From NCBI GenBank assembly GCA_035578905.1, contig JAQJVL010000802.1:186001-250000 (forward strand): DNA of 64,000 nt, read 5' to 3'. This DNA comes from Stictocephala bisonia. Taxonomy: Eukaryota > Arthropoda > Insecta > Hemiptera > Membracidae. Positions 1 to 12,676 of the stretch are shown here, piece after piece (position 1 is the stretch's first letter; every line of letters starts with the position of its first letter). Under the pieces are notes generated by a model. The model saw nothing but the letters and a program-made list of their open reading frames with translations. It was not told the DNA's origin and made no database searches. Made by a program: the position numbers and the translations under genes.

Positions 1-394
1 ATAGACTATTGTTCTGTGGGGGAAACTTCTCTAACAGAGTAAGGGTGAGAACCAGTACAGTACAAGGTGGATATTACTGATAAAAACTAACAGTTAAAGC
101 CAGGATTCAAACATGTGCTATCTCTAATTCAAGTACAAAGTCCTGATGCCTTAGACCATACACCCACTGGTTTTCCCATCCATTCCAAAAATGCTGAGAA
201 TTTCTGTATTGCTAAAAACAATAATTTTTCAAATGATCTAATTTTTAAATGCCGCCAAATAGCTATCTAAGAATGAAAACTTTTCTATGCTGCTCATTTA
301 TACCTACAAAATGTTAATATGTTTAACGTACACAACCACTTTAAGAAGCATCATTGTAAAGTAGTAGAAGTTACTAACAGTACTGTCATGTCAG

Positions 395-567
395 GTGACG
401 ATGAGCAGAGTGATTGGTTTGGAGAGGCTGTGGGATCCAAGGGCTGGTGGGCTGATTCAGACAGAGACGAAGACATGGAGCCTACCTTCCAAGCCATCCT
501 CACCGGGAACCTAGAGCAGATGTCTGATCGCGCCAAGCAGACGTACCGTATGCTCGCTGACCGAATG
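395..567 (+). CDS. GPATCH2: GPATCH2/GPATCH2L-like protein, internal exon
   Basis: The exon encodes 57 codons plus two leading bases that finish a codon from an exon outside the window. It contains the motif GDDEQSDWF, then a paired Trp, then ILTG and MS. From memory, the vertebrate GPATCH2 and GPATCH2L proteins carry the same order of motifs, including DDEQSDWF and a similar ILTG segment. The acceptor is tcag at 391-394, with a TACTAAC branch-point match at 372-378. The donor is GTAACA right after 567, in phase 0. That phase matches the exon starting at 15948. The protein family is nuclear and poorly understood. The 5' part of the gene is off the left edge. Confidence 0.72.
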
Positions 568-2168
568 GTAACACAAAATCATCTACTTGTATAGAGTTGT
601 ATTTATTCCATTTTGTAAACTGGATTAAACTAAATCAATCGCTCACTTTTTCTTGAATAAAAAAAGTCATATTTTTCTTTAGTTGTTCATTGATATATAT
701 AATGTTAGAATTGTTTTATTTTAAAATTCATTTTCTAAACATAAATATAATGGTTTCAATTTTTTTCCGAGTTTTTTTCTATGGATTTTACAAAGAATGA
801 AAAACTAGGCATGATTGAAGTGGATTTTCTAAGTAATAGAAACTGTAGTGCAACAAGTATCCATATCAAGACACAGAGGGAACAGTCTGGGCCTAATGAC
901 AACTGGACACAGGCTAGGAGTGAAGAAAGGCTCTTTTATGAAAACATTGGTCTATACAAACAGTTGTCTTGAAAAAGTGTTGACTATCTCTGAATACTAT
1001 CAGCTGATGTTTATTATTGTAATGATTGTTAGTAATAATTAATTGTTAGTAGCAATACGGTCACACGACCAGACTGATTGTTCAATCAGTACTAATAGAC
1101 ACGTAACAAAATGTAGGTATTTGAGAAAAAAGAATTTACTATGTTTGGTAATGCAGAATAACTAGCTCAGTGAACCGTGTTTTGGCAGACTGAAAGAGCT
1201 GGCAATATTAATAGTGGTCTACGAGCCCATTTATTACAGTTATGCCTAGAACTACTTGTATTATATTACGTATTGGGCTCTATGTAATACACATTGAGTT
1301 TGCCACTATATTTAGAAAAATATCACCTTCATATTTTAATCCTCTACAAAAACAAGGGATTGTTCCCTATTTAAAGTTTGTTGTCAGTTTTAGTTTACAA
1401 GATACCAATGATGGCAAATTAAAAAAAAACACCCTGTATAGATTGTGAAAGTCTTTAGAACATTTATTTGTATTTTTGGAATTTTTTCAGTTCAGTTCTT
1501 TACTGAAATCAGTTCCCGGTTATGAGTACTTTTTGACAATTTTCACAGTTTTTTTCAAAACAATTTATTTTTAGGGTATGATCTTTACATTTTTCCACAA
1601 AGAAGATATTTATTTGAAGTGTTTAAAAACTTTTAATTGAATGTAATGCTCACATTAGTATACAACCTACAGAATTTAATTTAAATTAAATGAGGAAATT
1701 ACAAGACTCGTAAGCCTAGAGAAAATTAAAAATTATAACCTGCCATTTTAGACGTGGTTTAGTAACAAAACTAATCACAAATCACAGCACAGTTGATTGA
1801 AATGATCACAGCTTAATTTAATAGGTTGATGTATTTGTAGTGAATCAAAGATAAATATCGACAACAACAAAAAATGATTATAAAACTAATAATTGAAAAA
1901 TACTATAGTTATAAACTATTAAGAACTAGGACTTCTTTTCTTAATTCTCGCTGAATCAAGAAAATATAAATGACGCACATTAATAGGAAACAATACAGCC
2001 AATAAATACCAAAGATACCAAATATTTAAATCATACGTTTTCTTTTAAATTTAAAAATTATTACACTATTTTTGGGTCAGTAAATGTTAAATTTGCCAAT
2101 GCAATTAAAAAGATTAATCCTTTAAAACTATTTAAAAAAAAATAAATAACCAAAATAAAATTTAACTA
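568..2168. other. Intron sequence with a hAT-MITE fragment
   Basis: AT-rich intron of the GPATCH2-like gene with no supported exon. The stretch around 1487-1570 matches the interior of the hAT MITE at 18089-18447 (it shares TTCTTTACTGAAATCAGTTC) but has no visible ends. A CACCCTGTATA end-like motif lies at about 1431; the same motif occurs near 38497. Confidence 0.45.
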
Positions 2169-3282
2169 TAGTACAATCTCGGTTAACCGAACTTGTCATC
2201 AGACGATGAAAAATAAACACAAAGCTACTAGTAAAATGAAAACTATAGCACGACTTATATTTGACAAATAATCAGTGTGTCTATTGGCTGTTGGTGCTAG
2301 CAAGCTTAAAGTGGTGCAGGGCCTTCACTAGACGTATTTATGATATTGTACCCTAATCTAGGAATAATTTTCCCACCTAAATGCATTCACTCATGGCACA
2401 TCACCACATGACACCATCGGCTTAGTCGACTCCTCTCGCACTAAATATGGTTGTTTTAGTGTTTTGACTTTTCGTGATTTTACAATACAGTATCGGAAAT
2501 TTTGTAATTGTTGTTATTGTTCAATATTTCGTTTAAGTGTTTTGATATGACTGGTAAATGAATGATAGTTGCTTATCTTGCAATGAAATTGAAGTGATGA
2601 ATCAATCAGTGTTTTTGTCGCCAATGTGTACGACAAATGTGATGTTGATACAATAATTTTGTTCTATTAAATGTTTAATGGTTCCCTGCACTATTAAGAG
2701 AGTAATGCAGATTGTGTTACAGGACAGGATAAATACGATAATTTCGTTCGGTAATCAGACTGAACGATACCCTGCACCTAAAACCAAGACGTGAATACTA
2801 CTGTGGAACGTAGAGGCGTAGATAGATGAAATACGAAAGGCAGTGTGAGACAATGAAACTGAGAGATCAGTTAACACGAATAAACAATACTTTGCTTTTG
2901 TTGTCAACAAATACGAGTTAAAGGAAATTGCCCATACTCAATGCTGCCTATGGACATTACATTATATTTGTACTATTAAATTATATTATTGTAGTTTTAT
3001 ACCGTCTGTTGTAGAGTTTTAAAATGTGAAACTTATTCCCAACTTCTTGTCATCCTGCGGTAATACAACTTTTAAAAGACATAACCTGATGTTCCTACTT
3101 TTTTAGAGGACTGTAACTACATTTACACTACCTATTTTGCGTTTTTTTCTTGTAATAAACTAGTTTTGTACTTTTTTCACAGCTTTTACAATATTTTACC
3201 ACAAGCTCCGCATTATCAAAGTTTTTACGTATCTGAGGTGGTCTCGGTCCCAATTACCTCGGATAACCAAGAGTCTACTCTA
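2169..3282. mobile_element. Pogo/Tigger-like MITE
   Basis: The left end reads GTACAATCTCGGTTAACCGA. The reverse complement of the right end reads GAGTAGACTCTTGGTTATCC. Both are flanked by TA. These are diverged versions of the ends of Tigger/pogo transposons, which duplicate TA on insertion. No transposase frame is visible in the 1.1 kb interior, so the copy is non-autonomous. The ends differ at several positions, so the copy is old. Confidence 0.55.
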
Positions 3283-3756
3283 TTTTAAAATAAAAATGAT
3301 CAAGGCTCATGCTGTATAGTGCTGACAGAATATATAATCTTAAAAATGTATTCTTCAATCCAATTCCCAAATAGCTTTTTTTTAATAGTTTTACAATATT
3401 AAGAACATGTCTGAATAAATAAACTCCAACATTTTAAACTCATGCTAAAAACTGTTTAATTTGTTTAAAATACATAATTAAAATAAGCATAATTATATTC
3501 AGAATGTGAGATGAGTTGTAAAATGAATGGAATTTTGCTACCAGGTTTTTTATCAGGCTGGAAGTGATAAGAAAGATTAATAGTAAGAAAGAAAGAAAGA
3601 AAATCAATTTATTTCCCTTTTAAGTTTACAAAGGTTCAAGTTAACAATTTAATATATCGGAAAAGAAAGTTTTACATAGGCTTTTTTATGCCTTTGTGTA
3701 AAACTAGTCAAATGAACATTACATTACAATTTAATCAGACAGATTAACTTGATAAA

Positions 3757-3929
3757 GGGGCATTCTCATCAGTTGATTTTAGTTGACCTACTAAGTTGAA
3801 CGAAAACCCTAATGAGAACCTTTGACTGAAAGCGCGTTTTCACAAGTCAATTTTACTTGACCGATTTTAGTTGATCTGTTGAACGGTAAACCTAGTGAGC
3901 CTGCTAGGCGACTAGGTCAAACGACAGCC
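3757..3929. repeat. Left part of a possible MITE split by a LINE
   Basis: This stretch is rich in the words AGTTGA and TTGATC, and begins near CATTCTCATCAGTTGA. A similar sequence, inverted, closes the stretch at about 11900-12030 (reverse complement GCATATTCACACTTGTCAAC). The LINE and LTR element between them would then be later insertions. The end match is imperfect and I see no convincing target duplication. Confidence 0.35.
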
Positions 3930-4495
3930 TCTAAGAGACCCTTCTACTCCACGACCTAACAAGACTCACCCTTCCAGCCACTAGAGTTACCCATCGCACA
4001 GAAACATCTATTGACTGTGTGTGCACCAACTTACCTCTCGACAGTCTGGAAGTAAAAGTATTCCAAACAGGCCTCTCAGATCACAAAGCCCAGCTCTGTA
4101 CTCTATCCTCCAAGACAAACCATAATCCACAAAAATACCAGCTTAAAAGGAAAATAAATGCAAACTCCATCTACTCACTTACATGGCATTAGGACACTAC
4201 AACTGGGACAATGTACACTCAGCTGAAACAGTTGACGATGCATATAACAACTTTATAAATACGGTTACTCGAGAACTGGAGGCCGCATGCCCAATCAAAA
4301 AGGTAATGTCAAAACCAAGCAGAAAACACACAAACTATACAGACACAGAAACTCTACAACTAAAACAAAACTACCTCAAAGCACTAGACAAATACAACAT
4401 ATCTGGAGATGAGAACGACAAAGCGATAATGGCAGAAAACAAAAAAATATATGACCTGAAACTGAAGGAACTGCGCCAGAACACAACATCCAACC
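3930..4495 (+). pseudogene. LINE (jockey/CR1 group), endonuclease end and linker, left piece
   Basis: This is the 5'-truncated left part of a non-LTR retrotransposon. It encodes the C-terminal end of an apurinic-type endonuclease, with the SDH motif read near 4072-4090. A linker then leads toward the reverse transcriptase. An LTR retrotransposon interrupts the frame at 4496. The same frame resumes at 10008, where the codons read SNHINQ across the join once one copy of AACC is removed. In-frame stops and truncation make the element dead. Confidence 0.8.
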
Positions 4496-5148
4496 TGCGG
4501 GGAACGGCGAAAATGGTGGGGGGGATGATGAATGATCGCGGCACTGGTGCTAATTACGGAAAATATACACGGATTAAGTGCGCGGTTAAAGAGTGAATTG
4601 AATAGCAAAAGATTAATTATCAGAGGCCGTGTGAGATCATCGAGGGCTAATAAACGACTGTTCCACCGCGTTAGAAACGCGCTGGCTGGTACAATGGTGT
4701 TGGCCGCGTGAGTGCTAGTTGACGGGCCTAACAATCACAACCAGCTTTGATCAGCACTAAGAGTGATCTACCTTAAGGGTAAAATAATTACAAGTTAATT
4801 GACTGATTAAAGATAACTGGAAAATAACTGGTTGGCTGCGATCCCCTCGTGCCCTAAATTACCAAAACTCTACATTTTAACTGACTGCCTAAATCCTACC
4901 CAAAGGAACTACTCCCCCCCCCCTTAATGGTTAATTTAGCCTAACCGAAACATAATTGATATATATTAATTTAGAGTTAATTCTTAAACTAAGGCAACTT
5001 AGCTGACGAGCGGCCGTGGGTGGCGTCCTCCAGCGGGAACACTCCCTGACGACGGCTCCCTGACGACTGCGCACGCCGCACCCTTCCCAGATCCTCGCGC
5101 ATGCGCACGCGATAGTTGCATCTTCCGCCGCGGGTGGCGCTCGCCACA
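4496..5148 (-). repeat. Left LTR (3' LTR of the element), long version
   Basis: It begins TGCGGGGAAC and ends GCTCGCCACA. Its last 235 bases (from the C-tract near 4914) are almost identical to the right LTR. It carries about 400 extra bases between the shared start (to about 4514) and the C-tract. Those extra bases are absent from the right LTR. Confidence 0.8.
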
Positions 5149-7143
5149 ATCTCCCCCCCCCTAAAATGTTTTATTTTTTTATTGGTGGGAGGTGAGGAAG
5201 GTGTGGGGTTCAGCTTGGCTGGCTCAAATCCTGGGGGGTCCGAAGAGTCCGCCCCTCCTCCAGCAGGGAGGTGCCCTAAGTTCGAAAGTGATTCCGCGGG
5301 GATGTGTTGTAAGTTGTCAACAGTTGGTTGGTTGAAGCAGCGGTCAGTGTTCTAAAGTTCTTCTCTTTTTTCTCTCTTTTATTTTTTTTTTTTTTTTATA
5401 GAAGGTAAGGTGTGTCGGCTCGCGCGGTAAAATAACTACTTAACTACTTATGGTAAAATTGATCCTAACCATTTTGCTGGAACTAAAACTAAATCTGAAG
5501 TGGTGCGGGAGTGTGTCAGCGAAATGGTGTATATAGTAGGCTGGATCCGATTGGTATCACACCTTCCACCGATTCTGATCACGCAGTGTGGCCTCGCCAC
5601 TCTTTGGTTAGCTGATACTTGTATAGGGCTAATAGCCATGATAGTGGGTTAGCCGTAACAGCGGCTGTGTGCACTACATAATAGTGATTTAAAATAGATG
5701 CAGCAACTCCTGGTGGGGCAACCCATGCCTCAAGGTAGTTGAATGTGCCACTACCCGCCATAGTTGGAGGTCAGATGTGGCAATCCATGCCGAAATGCAA
5801 TAAGATGACAATGTGCTTCACACTATGAGATTGGTATATAGACCAATAGTGGTCGGACAGCTGAATTACTGCCCCTCCTCAATCCGGGGCTCAGCCGATG
5901 GACGATAGGATAGCTGAAAGGCGGGTAGTCGTTGTTCATAGATGGCGTGACTGGAATGACATCCCTTGAATTGGTTGAACCAGTTGACTCACACTTGGTT
6001 ATTAATCCGCAAGTCGCTGACACATGCCCTTATCGGACGCAAATCCCCCCTGCGACTATCTTAAATGGTAAGGTAATCCTAATTGTTCGCTAATTTAAAA
6101 GGAAAGGAATTGACTTGATTTAAATTAGTTATGGTTGACTAAAGAATCGTGAATTACAGCAAAATCCTAATATAGTAAAGGTTAAAAATAAATAAAAAAT
6201 ATTAATATAAAAGGAAAATTAAATCTGAAAGCTTTATCTTAAATACAATAATTGAAATTAGTAAACTTAGCCCTATTGTTTGACACACGTTACACTTCCC
6301 TTCAATCTTTTCTTATTAAATATATTGGTAAATAAATGCTGGAGAGAAACACTGCCTAGTCTGTACGTACGTCGGTCGTTAGCAAACGCGATGGGAAAAC
6401 TGTCGGTGAGAAAAGGTAAACATTAAGTCGGTCTGTATGAGAGGTTGGTAATGTATAGAAACATCTCAGGTGACTCTAGTAATGGACCCCTTTTTAAGCT
6501 GTTGACAAGTGGAGGTGAATGTAGGATATTAATCATTAAATTAATTACTAAGGTTGATTATCAAATTTTAAATGTGGTTGTGTTAAAATTAAAGTGACCT
6601 AACAGATTGTGGCTTGGGCCAATTCCCCATTGTGGTGTATTGTTGTAGCGTCCGTCTGTCTGTTGTTCTAGGTCTCGCAGCCGAACAATGGAATGCGATA
6701 AGACCGTCCCTCGACGACGTCTTCCGCCCTAATGATTCCAAGAATACTTGTTTGGGCTGGGTGCAGTCTATTCATATATTGACCGCGCTCCCAAATAATT
6801 TACTAGGTTTTAATCTTACAGCTACATTAAATTATATGCCAACACCCCGAATAGATATATGTAATACAACATTTAATACTAGAAAATTCCATTCTTATAA
6901 CTAATTTGTTCATTGTCAATTCTGACATGTTTGTCCTGCTCCTAATGATCGTCCCTAATACATCGCGCTAAATAACCTTGTTTCATTCACTTAACTTTAT
7001 TATACTACTTAATTTAATCTGCCCATATCCCTGGCTCATTGTTGGCATCCCTAAGTACTAAATAGATAAGAAAAGTGATAGACAGAACAGAGATAGTCAT
7101 GTGTAAGTGTGACGACGAACGTTGTGCTATTATGTGTGAGTGA

Positions 7144-7181
<38 letters not shown>

Positions 7182-7676
7182 TGAGACACTGCGACTATCC
7201 TGAGGCGTGTCGACTCACCTCACGATGGCTTATCCGCTAGCTGTGTGCCGGGCAAGCAGCATAAACAAAAGTGAATTACGAAAAAAACAACACAAAAATA
7301 TTTCACAGCTTTTGTTTATACTGGAATTAAGGAACTTATGAAATGATTTCTCTAACCTAATTGATAAAAAAAATCAAAACTTGCCACGGTCACAGCGGCT
7401 TAGCAGCGTTTTCCCTAATAACGATGTATAAAACGGTAAAAAAAAAGGTTGCGGCGCCTCACGTCAACAGGACGTCGGGCAATCTGTAGGGGAGTCCTCG
7501 TAAAGAAACCCCTTAGACTCAAACGCCCGACCCCGTGGTAACTAGAGGTGTCGTTTGGAAGATAATTTAAACGCGGGAAGACGTGTAGATAGAATGAAGG
7601 AAAGGAAAGGAAGATAGAACTTAAGAACTACACTAACCTAGGCTAGGGACCGTCGCATACCACTCACCCGGCCATA
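5149..7676. other. Interior of the LTR element, no clear gene
   Basis: About 2.5 kb between the integrase remnant and the 3' LTR on the minus strand. This is where some gypsy elements carry an envelope gene, but only short frames are present and I recognise no protein. It holds a GT microsatellite at about 7147-7174. It may be a long 3' untranslated part or later insertions. Confidence 0.5.
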
Positions 7677-8144
7677 TTAAAACTGGGGCTGAAAAAAACG
7701 TTTTAACTGAGAAACGTGCGCCGACGTTACAAAGTTCCCCGTTGACGGCTTTACTAACTGCACGGTGACCGGTGTGGTAAATCGGGTTATCACACACGGG
7801 TTGGACCATTGTGGCATGAGTTTGTAATTTACGTTATCCGCCGCTTTGGACTGGGGATGTAATCTGTATATAACCCAATCACCCGGTTTGAAGTTATGGG
7901 GTTTCTTATCCCTATTGTAGTACGCCTCGCGCTTTTGCCTCGCGCGACGCAGAGCGTCTAACGCTTGCCTCCAGCGCTGTTCCGTTGGAATCTGCGGGGC
8001 CGAGGGCATTAGCTCATCGAGCCTCCACGCTAATTGAAGCGGATGTTTAATTTCCCTACCCAGGAACAAGCTAGCAGGCGTTGCGCCTGTGCTGTCATGC
8101 TGGGCGGAATGGAAGGCCACTTTAATTGGAATAAAATTTTTCAA
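7677..8144 (-). pseudogene. Retrotransposon integrase, C-terminal remnant
   Basis: About 155 codons resembling the C-terminal end of gypsy-type Pol. First comes the end of the integrase core, with the STGATPASLFLGR motif near residue 20. A basic helix with repeated Arg/Lys follows. Then comes a GPY/F-like module with the pattern KLMPQW, NPCVI and VQL, ending in a stop. The catalytic Asp and Glu residues and the zinc-binding end of integrase are missing, because the frame starts at a deletion junction near 8130. It cannot encode an active enzyme. It gives the orientation of the LTR element. Confidence 0.82.
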
Positions 8145-9750
8145 TTGAAAATTAACTGTTCCATTAACTAATTAAATTAAATTTATTGTCTAATGTCTAA
8201 TTAATTAATAATAAAATTAAAAGCAAATTATTTTTTTTTTATAGATTCTCTAATTCCATATTTATTTAAAAGCAATTGTTTTACTTGTAGTGAGTAATAT
8301 TCGTCAGTGTGTTTGTGCAATCAATAAGTCCTCCTGGACACGGCTGGGTGTCTTGGAGTAGATAAAACCGGTTTCTACTGTGTGGATCGATAATGCTCAA
8401 GTATAACTGGAATACCGTTGACCCGTTAATAACTTGCTGGGGTGACATTTAATACTGGCTGAAAAGGAAATATGCTAAACTTAACTTAATATGAGCTGTA
8501 CATAATCAATAAAATACATTACATACTGTAAATAATAGAAACATTAATCAATAGTTAATTGCCTCTCCACTCAGGTTACTCCGAGATTTCCCAAGCGAAA
8601 TTTTATTTTCAGTCTTATTAAATCCTCTAATAGTTACTCTCTTTTTTTTTTACATTTTTTTACATTTGTTTTTACATATTTTTTTACATTTTTTTAAAAT
8701 TAATTTTATATATTTTTTTGGTTTTTTTTTTTCTTTTTAATAGATTTTAGCTTATTCATTTTAGAAAAGAGGACTACACTATTATTAACTTCGCTTGGAA
8801 AATAATTGGCGTGAAATCTCCTAGGCAGTTGGATGTAACCCAAGCTTTGAGAGTATTTGTCACAAAATTCGTTATCACAAGGTGTAATCAAAAATAAATT
8901 GCAGCACACATCTTAAACAAAATTAAACTATTACTAAACTACTTAAATGAAATGAATGTAGAGGGCCGTCCAGAAGACTATTGGCTTTCGCATTTGTACT
9001 AATGGCTAAGGTGGAATTCCCTGCAAACTTTGATAAATATTTGATATTGCTTTATAAGATTCATAGTTAATATATCTGACGTTATTTATATAAATCTGAA
9101 TTTTTTTTTTTTTTTTATTTTAACTCCCCAAATTCAACAAATGTGGGCACGAGGTTCGAAGGTATATTGTTAAATGCACTCACGCGTCCGTGTAAAAGGA
9201 AAATTTACACAAAAATGAATTCGTAACTTCTCCTCCCTTCATTTTTATTATTTATACTTCTTGAGTAAATTGAAAAATGAGGAACATATACGGAAATTGA
9301 CAATGCTGAAATCACCGGATGCGCGCGGTCGCAGCCTATAGACAGGTTTAAAAACGCACGACAACAGCCCGTCTACACCGCAGACACGCACCTCCAGATT
9401 CTCACCGTCATTGTTCTCGGTATTTATTAAACAGAAAATTTAAATCACCTTGTTGAAAATAATATTGCTCTATATTCAATTCGAGTAATTCAAAAATTTG
9501 TTGCTTTATCGTTGATTGCCAGGAGTGAAAGTCATGTTTGCCGGTCGGCCGACATGCTCGTGACGACATGCTCGTGACATGCCCGTGCCGTGGCCGACAT
9601 GTCCGTATCGGCTTCTCTTCGTGCAAGCTAACCGACCTTTTTACTAATAAAACCCCTATATGTATATTGCTAAAACTGATCGCCCTACTATTTCCTTCAT
9701 AAAAAAGCATTTAATTTTTTTAATTATTCTCTAACGCTCTGCTACCAATT
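8145..9750. other. 5' region of the LTR element, coding part lost
   Basis: AT-rich and without a recognisable gag or pol domain. It contains several T-runs (near 8640-8740 and 9104-9120). A 100-codon open frame on the minus strand at 9408-9710 has no recognisable domain and is probably leader sequence. Confidence 0.45.
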
Positions 9751-10007
9751 TGCGGGGAAACTGGCGAAAATCTCCCCCCCCCTTAAGGGTTAATTTAGCC
9801 TAACCGAAACATAATTGATATATATTAATTTAGAGTTAATTCTTAAACTAAGGCAACTTAGCTGACGAGCGGCCGTGGGTGGCGTCCTCCAGCGGGAACA
9901 CTCCCTGACGACGGCTCCCTGACGACTGCGTACGCCGCACCCTTCCCAGATCCTCGCGCATGCGCACGCGATAGTTGCATCTTCCGCCGCGGGTGGCGCT
10001 CGCCACA
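9751..10007 (-). repeat. Right LTR (5' LTR of the element), short version
   Basis: 257 bases, starting TGCGGGGAAA and ending CGCTCGCCACA, followed by the AACC duplication. It is near-identical to the ends of the left LTR but lacks the middle 400 bases of that copy. Confidence 0.8.
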
Positions 10008-11895
10008 AACCATATCAACCAAGCTGACAACAAATCCAGGGCGATATGGGACATCATAAACCAAGAAAGAATAAACAAACGAGGAAAAAAAAGAAGATAA
10101 ACAAATACAACTGAATATAAGAGGGGAGAAGATAGACAAACCTGAACAAGTTGCTCAGGAGTTCAACACTTACTTCTCTACCATAGCAGAGCATACGTTT
10201 AGAAACGCAGATCAACAAGTCCGCATAAACAGAACAAGGGTCATCCAAGCACCTCTAATCGAACATAAATTAACACTGTCACCCACAAACGAAAAAGAAG
10301 TAAAGGAGATCATTACCTCGCTCAAGAGCAAGACTTCAAGTGGCATTGATGAATTCTCAGCTAAACTAGTAAAACAATGTGCTCATAATCTCATCCACCC
10401 TTTGACTGTAATTATTAATAAATCCTTTTAACATGGCACCTTCCCATCAGCACTAAAAACTGCCAAAGTCTACCCCAAATTGAAAAAATGAGATCCTACC
10501 CAAGTAAGCAATCACCGTCCAATTTCTATTATCTCCACATTCTCAAAAATAATTGAAAAAATTGTACTTAAAAGGTTAATGAGGCACTTAAACGACCATG
10601 AGCTTCTGACTAAAAGACAACATGGATTTATGAAGGGCAAATCTACCTGCACAGCCATCACGGCCCTTGTGGAATACATTATAGACCATATCGACAAGAA
10701 TAGATACACCTCAGCAATACTACTTGACTATTCAAAAGCTTTTGACTGTCTCGGACATGAGATCATTCTAGACAAATTGCAGGCTCTAGGAATCCAAGAC
10801 TCCACAAATAGCTGGTTCCGCAGTTACCTATCAGGCCGTAGACAACTAGTGGAACTGAACTACACCAAAAATGGAGTCCTCCACACTGCAAGATCTGGCC
10901 TACAACCATTGACAAGAGGAGTCCCCCAAGGCTCGGTTCTGGGGCCGGTGCTTTTCATCCTTCTTACGAATGACTTTCCTGACACAATCAAAGACTACAG
11001 CACTGCAATCATGTACGCCGACGACACAACGCTTTTGATGAACAATGACTGTCCTGAAGACCTAATTACAAATGCTCAAATTGCTCTTAACATAACTTTT
11101 GAGTATTGTTCCTCGAATGACTTGGTCCTAAACAAATCAACTTTGGAAGAAGAAGCGACCATATCCCACCCCTGCCTGGTGTTAATCAAACAGACGAAAC
11201 TGAGCTCCTTGGAATCCTCCTGGATGCTAACCTAACCTGGGATCCGCACATCAGCAAGCTTTGTAAGAAGCTCAACTCTGCAGTCTATGTGATTAGAAGA
11301 ATTCTGCACATTTGTAACCCCGCCTCAGCAAAAATAGCATACCACGCCTTGCTGGAAACTCATCTCAGATACGGAATCCTTGTATGGGGAGGAACATCTG
11401 CACTCAATATAAAGAGAGTCTTGACAATTCAAAAGAAGGCAATGAGAACATTGGACAGCTTGGGACCCCTTGAGAGCTGCAGACCTGCTTTTAAAGAGCT
11501 AAAGATCATGACAGTCACAGCAATCTACATTCAGGAAGCCATACTGAATGTAGACAGACTTGAACTACCTAGGGAAAACAGATCACACCCATACAACACA
11601 AGACATAAAGCAAGAATCCCAATTCAAAAACATCGAACAACACTCCATGATAAGAAGCCCAGCTCTATAGGCAGTAAACTGTACAACATCCTCCCGGCAG
11701 ACTTCAAACAACTAAAAGGCGACCTCCTGAAACGTAAACTCCATGCCTGGCTGATTGACAACCCAGTTTACACCATCCAGGAGTTCATCGACAAGATAGA
11801 ACAAAGACTACTTATCTTACTATCTAATAATGTATAGTATATGACGCTATAACTGTTCTCAAAGTTCATGTAATAAAGTATTTCTGGTTCTGAGA
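10008..11895 (+). pseudogene. LINE (jockey/CR1 group), reverse transcriptase piece
   Basis: Right part of the LINE that begins at 3930. The reverse transcriptase blocks are in order: a KTSSGID block near 10335, NHRPISI near 10510, QHGFMKGKST near 10620, SKAFDCLGH near 10735, GVPQGSVLGPVLF near 10918 and the catalytic YADD at 11014-11025. The thumb and C-terminal part runs to a stop at about 11837. There are stop codons near 10429 and 10489 and a frame shift between about 11150 and 11240, so the copy is dead. It ends with an AATAAAG tail near 11873 and no long A-tail. Confidence 0.88.
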
Positions 11896-12676
11896 ATCAT
11901 TGTTTCAACTCAGTTGATCAGCTTTCACAGTTTTCAATTAGTTGATCAACCAAGTGAAACTTAATCATTTAAGTACGAGTCATCTTCGAGTTCAACAAGT
12001 TTAGTTGACAAGTGTGAATATGCAGATCGCCAAGTTGCCTTTCAAGTTTCTTTGGATCGTAGTGTGGTTTGTTGTGGCTTAGTCGTGCAGTATTTAAATT
12101 TTTTATGAAAATGAGTATTATGTGGTCCAAAAGTGTCATATTTCATTTTTTAAAGCTTTATAATAAGCAGTCTTTGTAACCATCATTTACAGAGTTACAA
12201 TGCTAGTTCCTTCAACAGTGTCTCAAAAACCTGGTTTTTTTCTCTCTCAAAATCCAATATCGAACCCAAAAATGACGCAATGACACTTTCAGCTATTTTT
12301 TAGTAGTTCTAGCAATTAATTTTGAGAAAAAAACCATAGTAGTATTCCCCACTTCATGTACTGCTACTTTCGAAGATATTTTTCTGAAATTGGTTCGAAT
12401 TGATTTCAGTTGAAACGTGACCACAAAATGATTCAAGTCGCTTTCAACTTCATGAGAAGTCAGCTGAAATCAATTTATGAGAACGTATCCTTAAACAAGG
12501 GTAGGGCTCAGGTAGAAAGGATGGCTGGATTCTTGGACAAAAACAGTTTGATTGTTCTGTTTATTGGCACTTTTCAACCTGGAACATTCCTAATATCAAA
12601 TCTATCTCTCATATATGATTTTTTGGAACCGGAACTGCAGAAGCAACATTTTTACATTGGTTGTCCGTCTTTGTTC
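11896..12676. repeat. MITE half and degenerate hAT-MITE fragment
   Basis: Bases 11900-12030 are the inverted partner of the AGTTGA-rich stretch at 3757-3929. Bases about 12500-12660 match the interior of the hAT MITE at 18089-18447 (both have GATTGTTCTGTTTAT followed by GCACTTTTCA). No gene is seen. The piggyBac relic breaks off at the right edge. Confidence 0.45.

Larger units (their letters stand above)
4496..10007 (-). mobile_element. Gypsy-type LTR retrotransposon, internally deleted
   Basis: The element sits inside a LINE, flanked by the 4-bp duplication AACC (4492-4495 and 10008-10011). It starts TG and ends CA. Its orientation is minus, shown by the integrase remnant at 7677-8144. A purine-rich tract (a run of Gs read on the minus strand) abuts the left LTR at 5149-5163. 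A TGG-starting primer-binding site candidate abuts the right LTR at about 9736-9748. Gag, protease, reverse transcriptase and RNase H are not recognisable in the 1.6 kb before the integrase piece, so most of the coding region is gone. A four-base duplication and this integrase type fit the Ty3/gypsy group. Confidence 0.85.
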
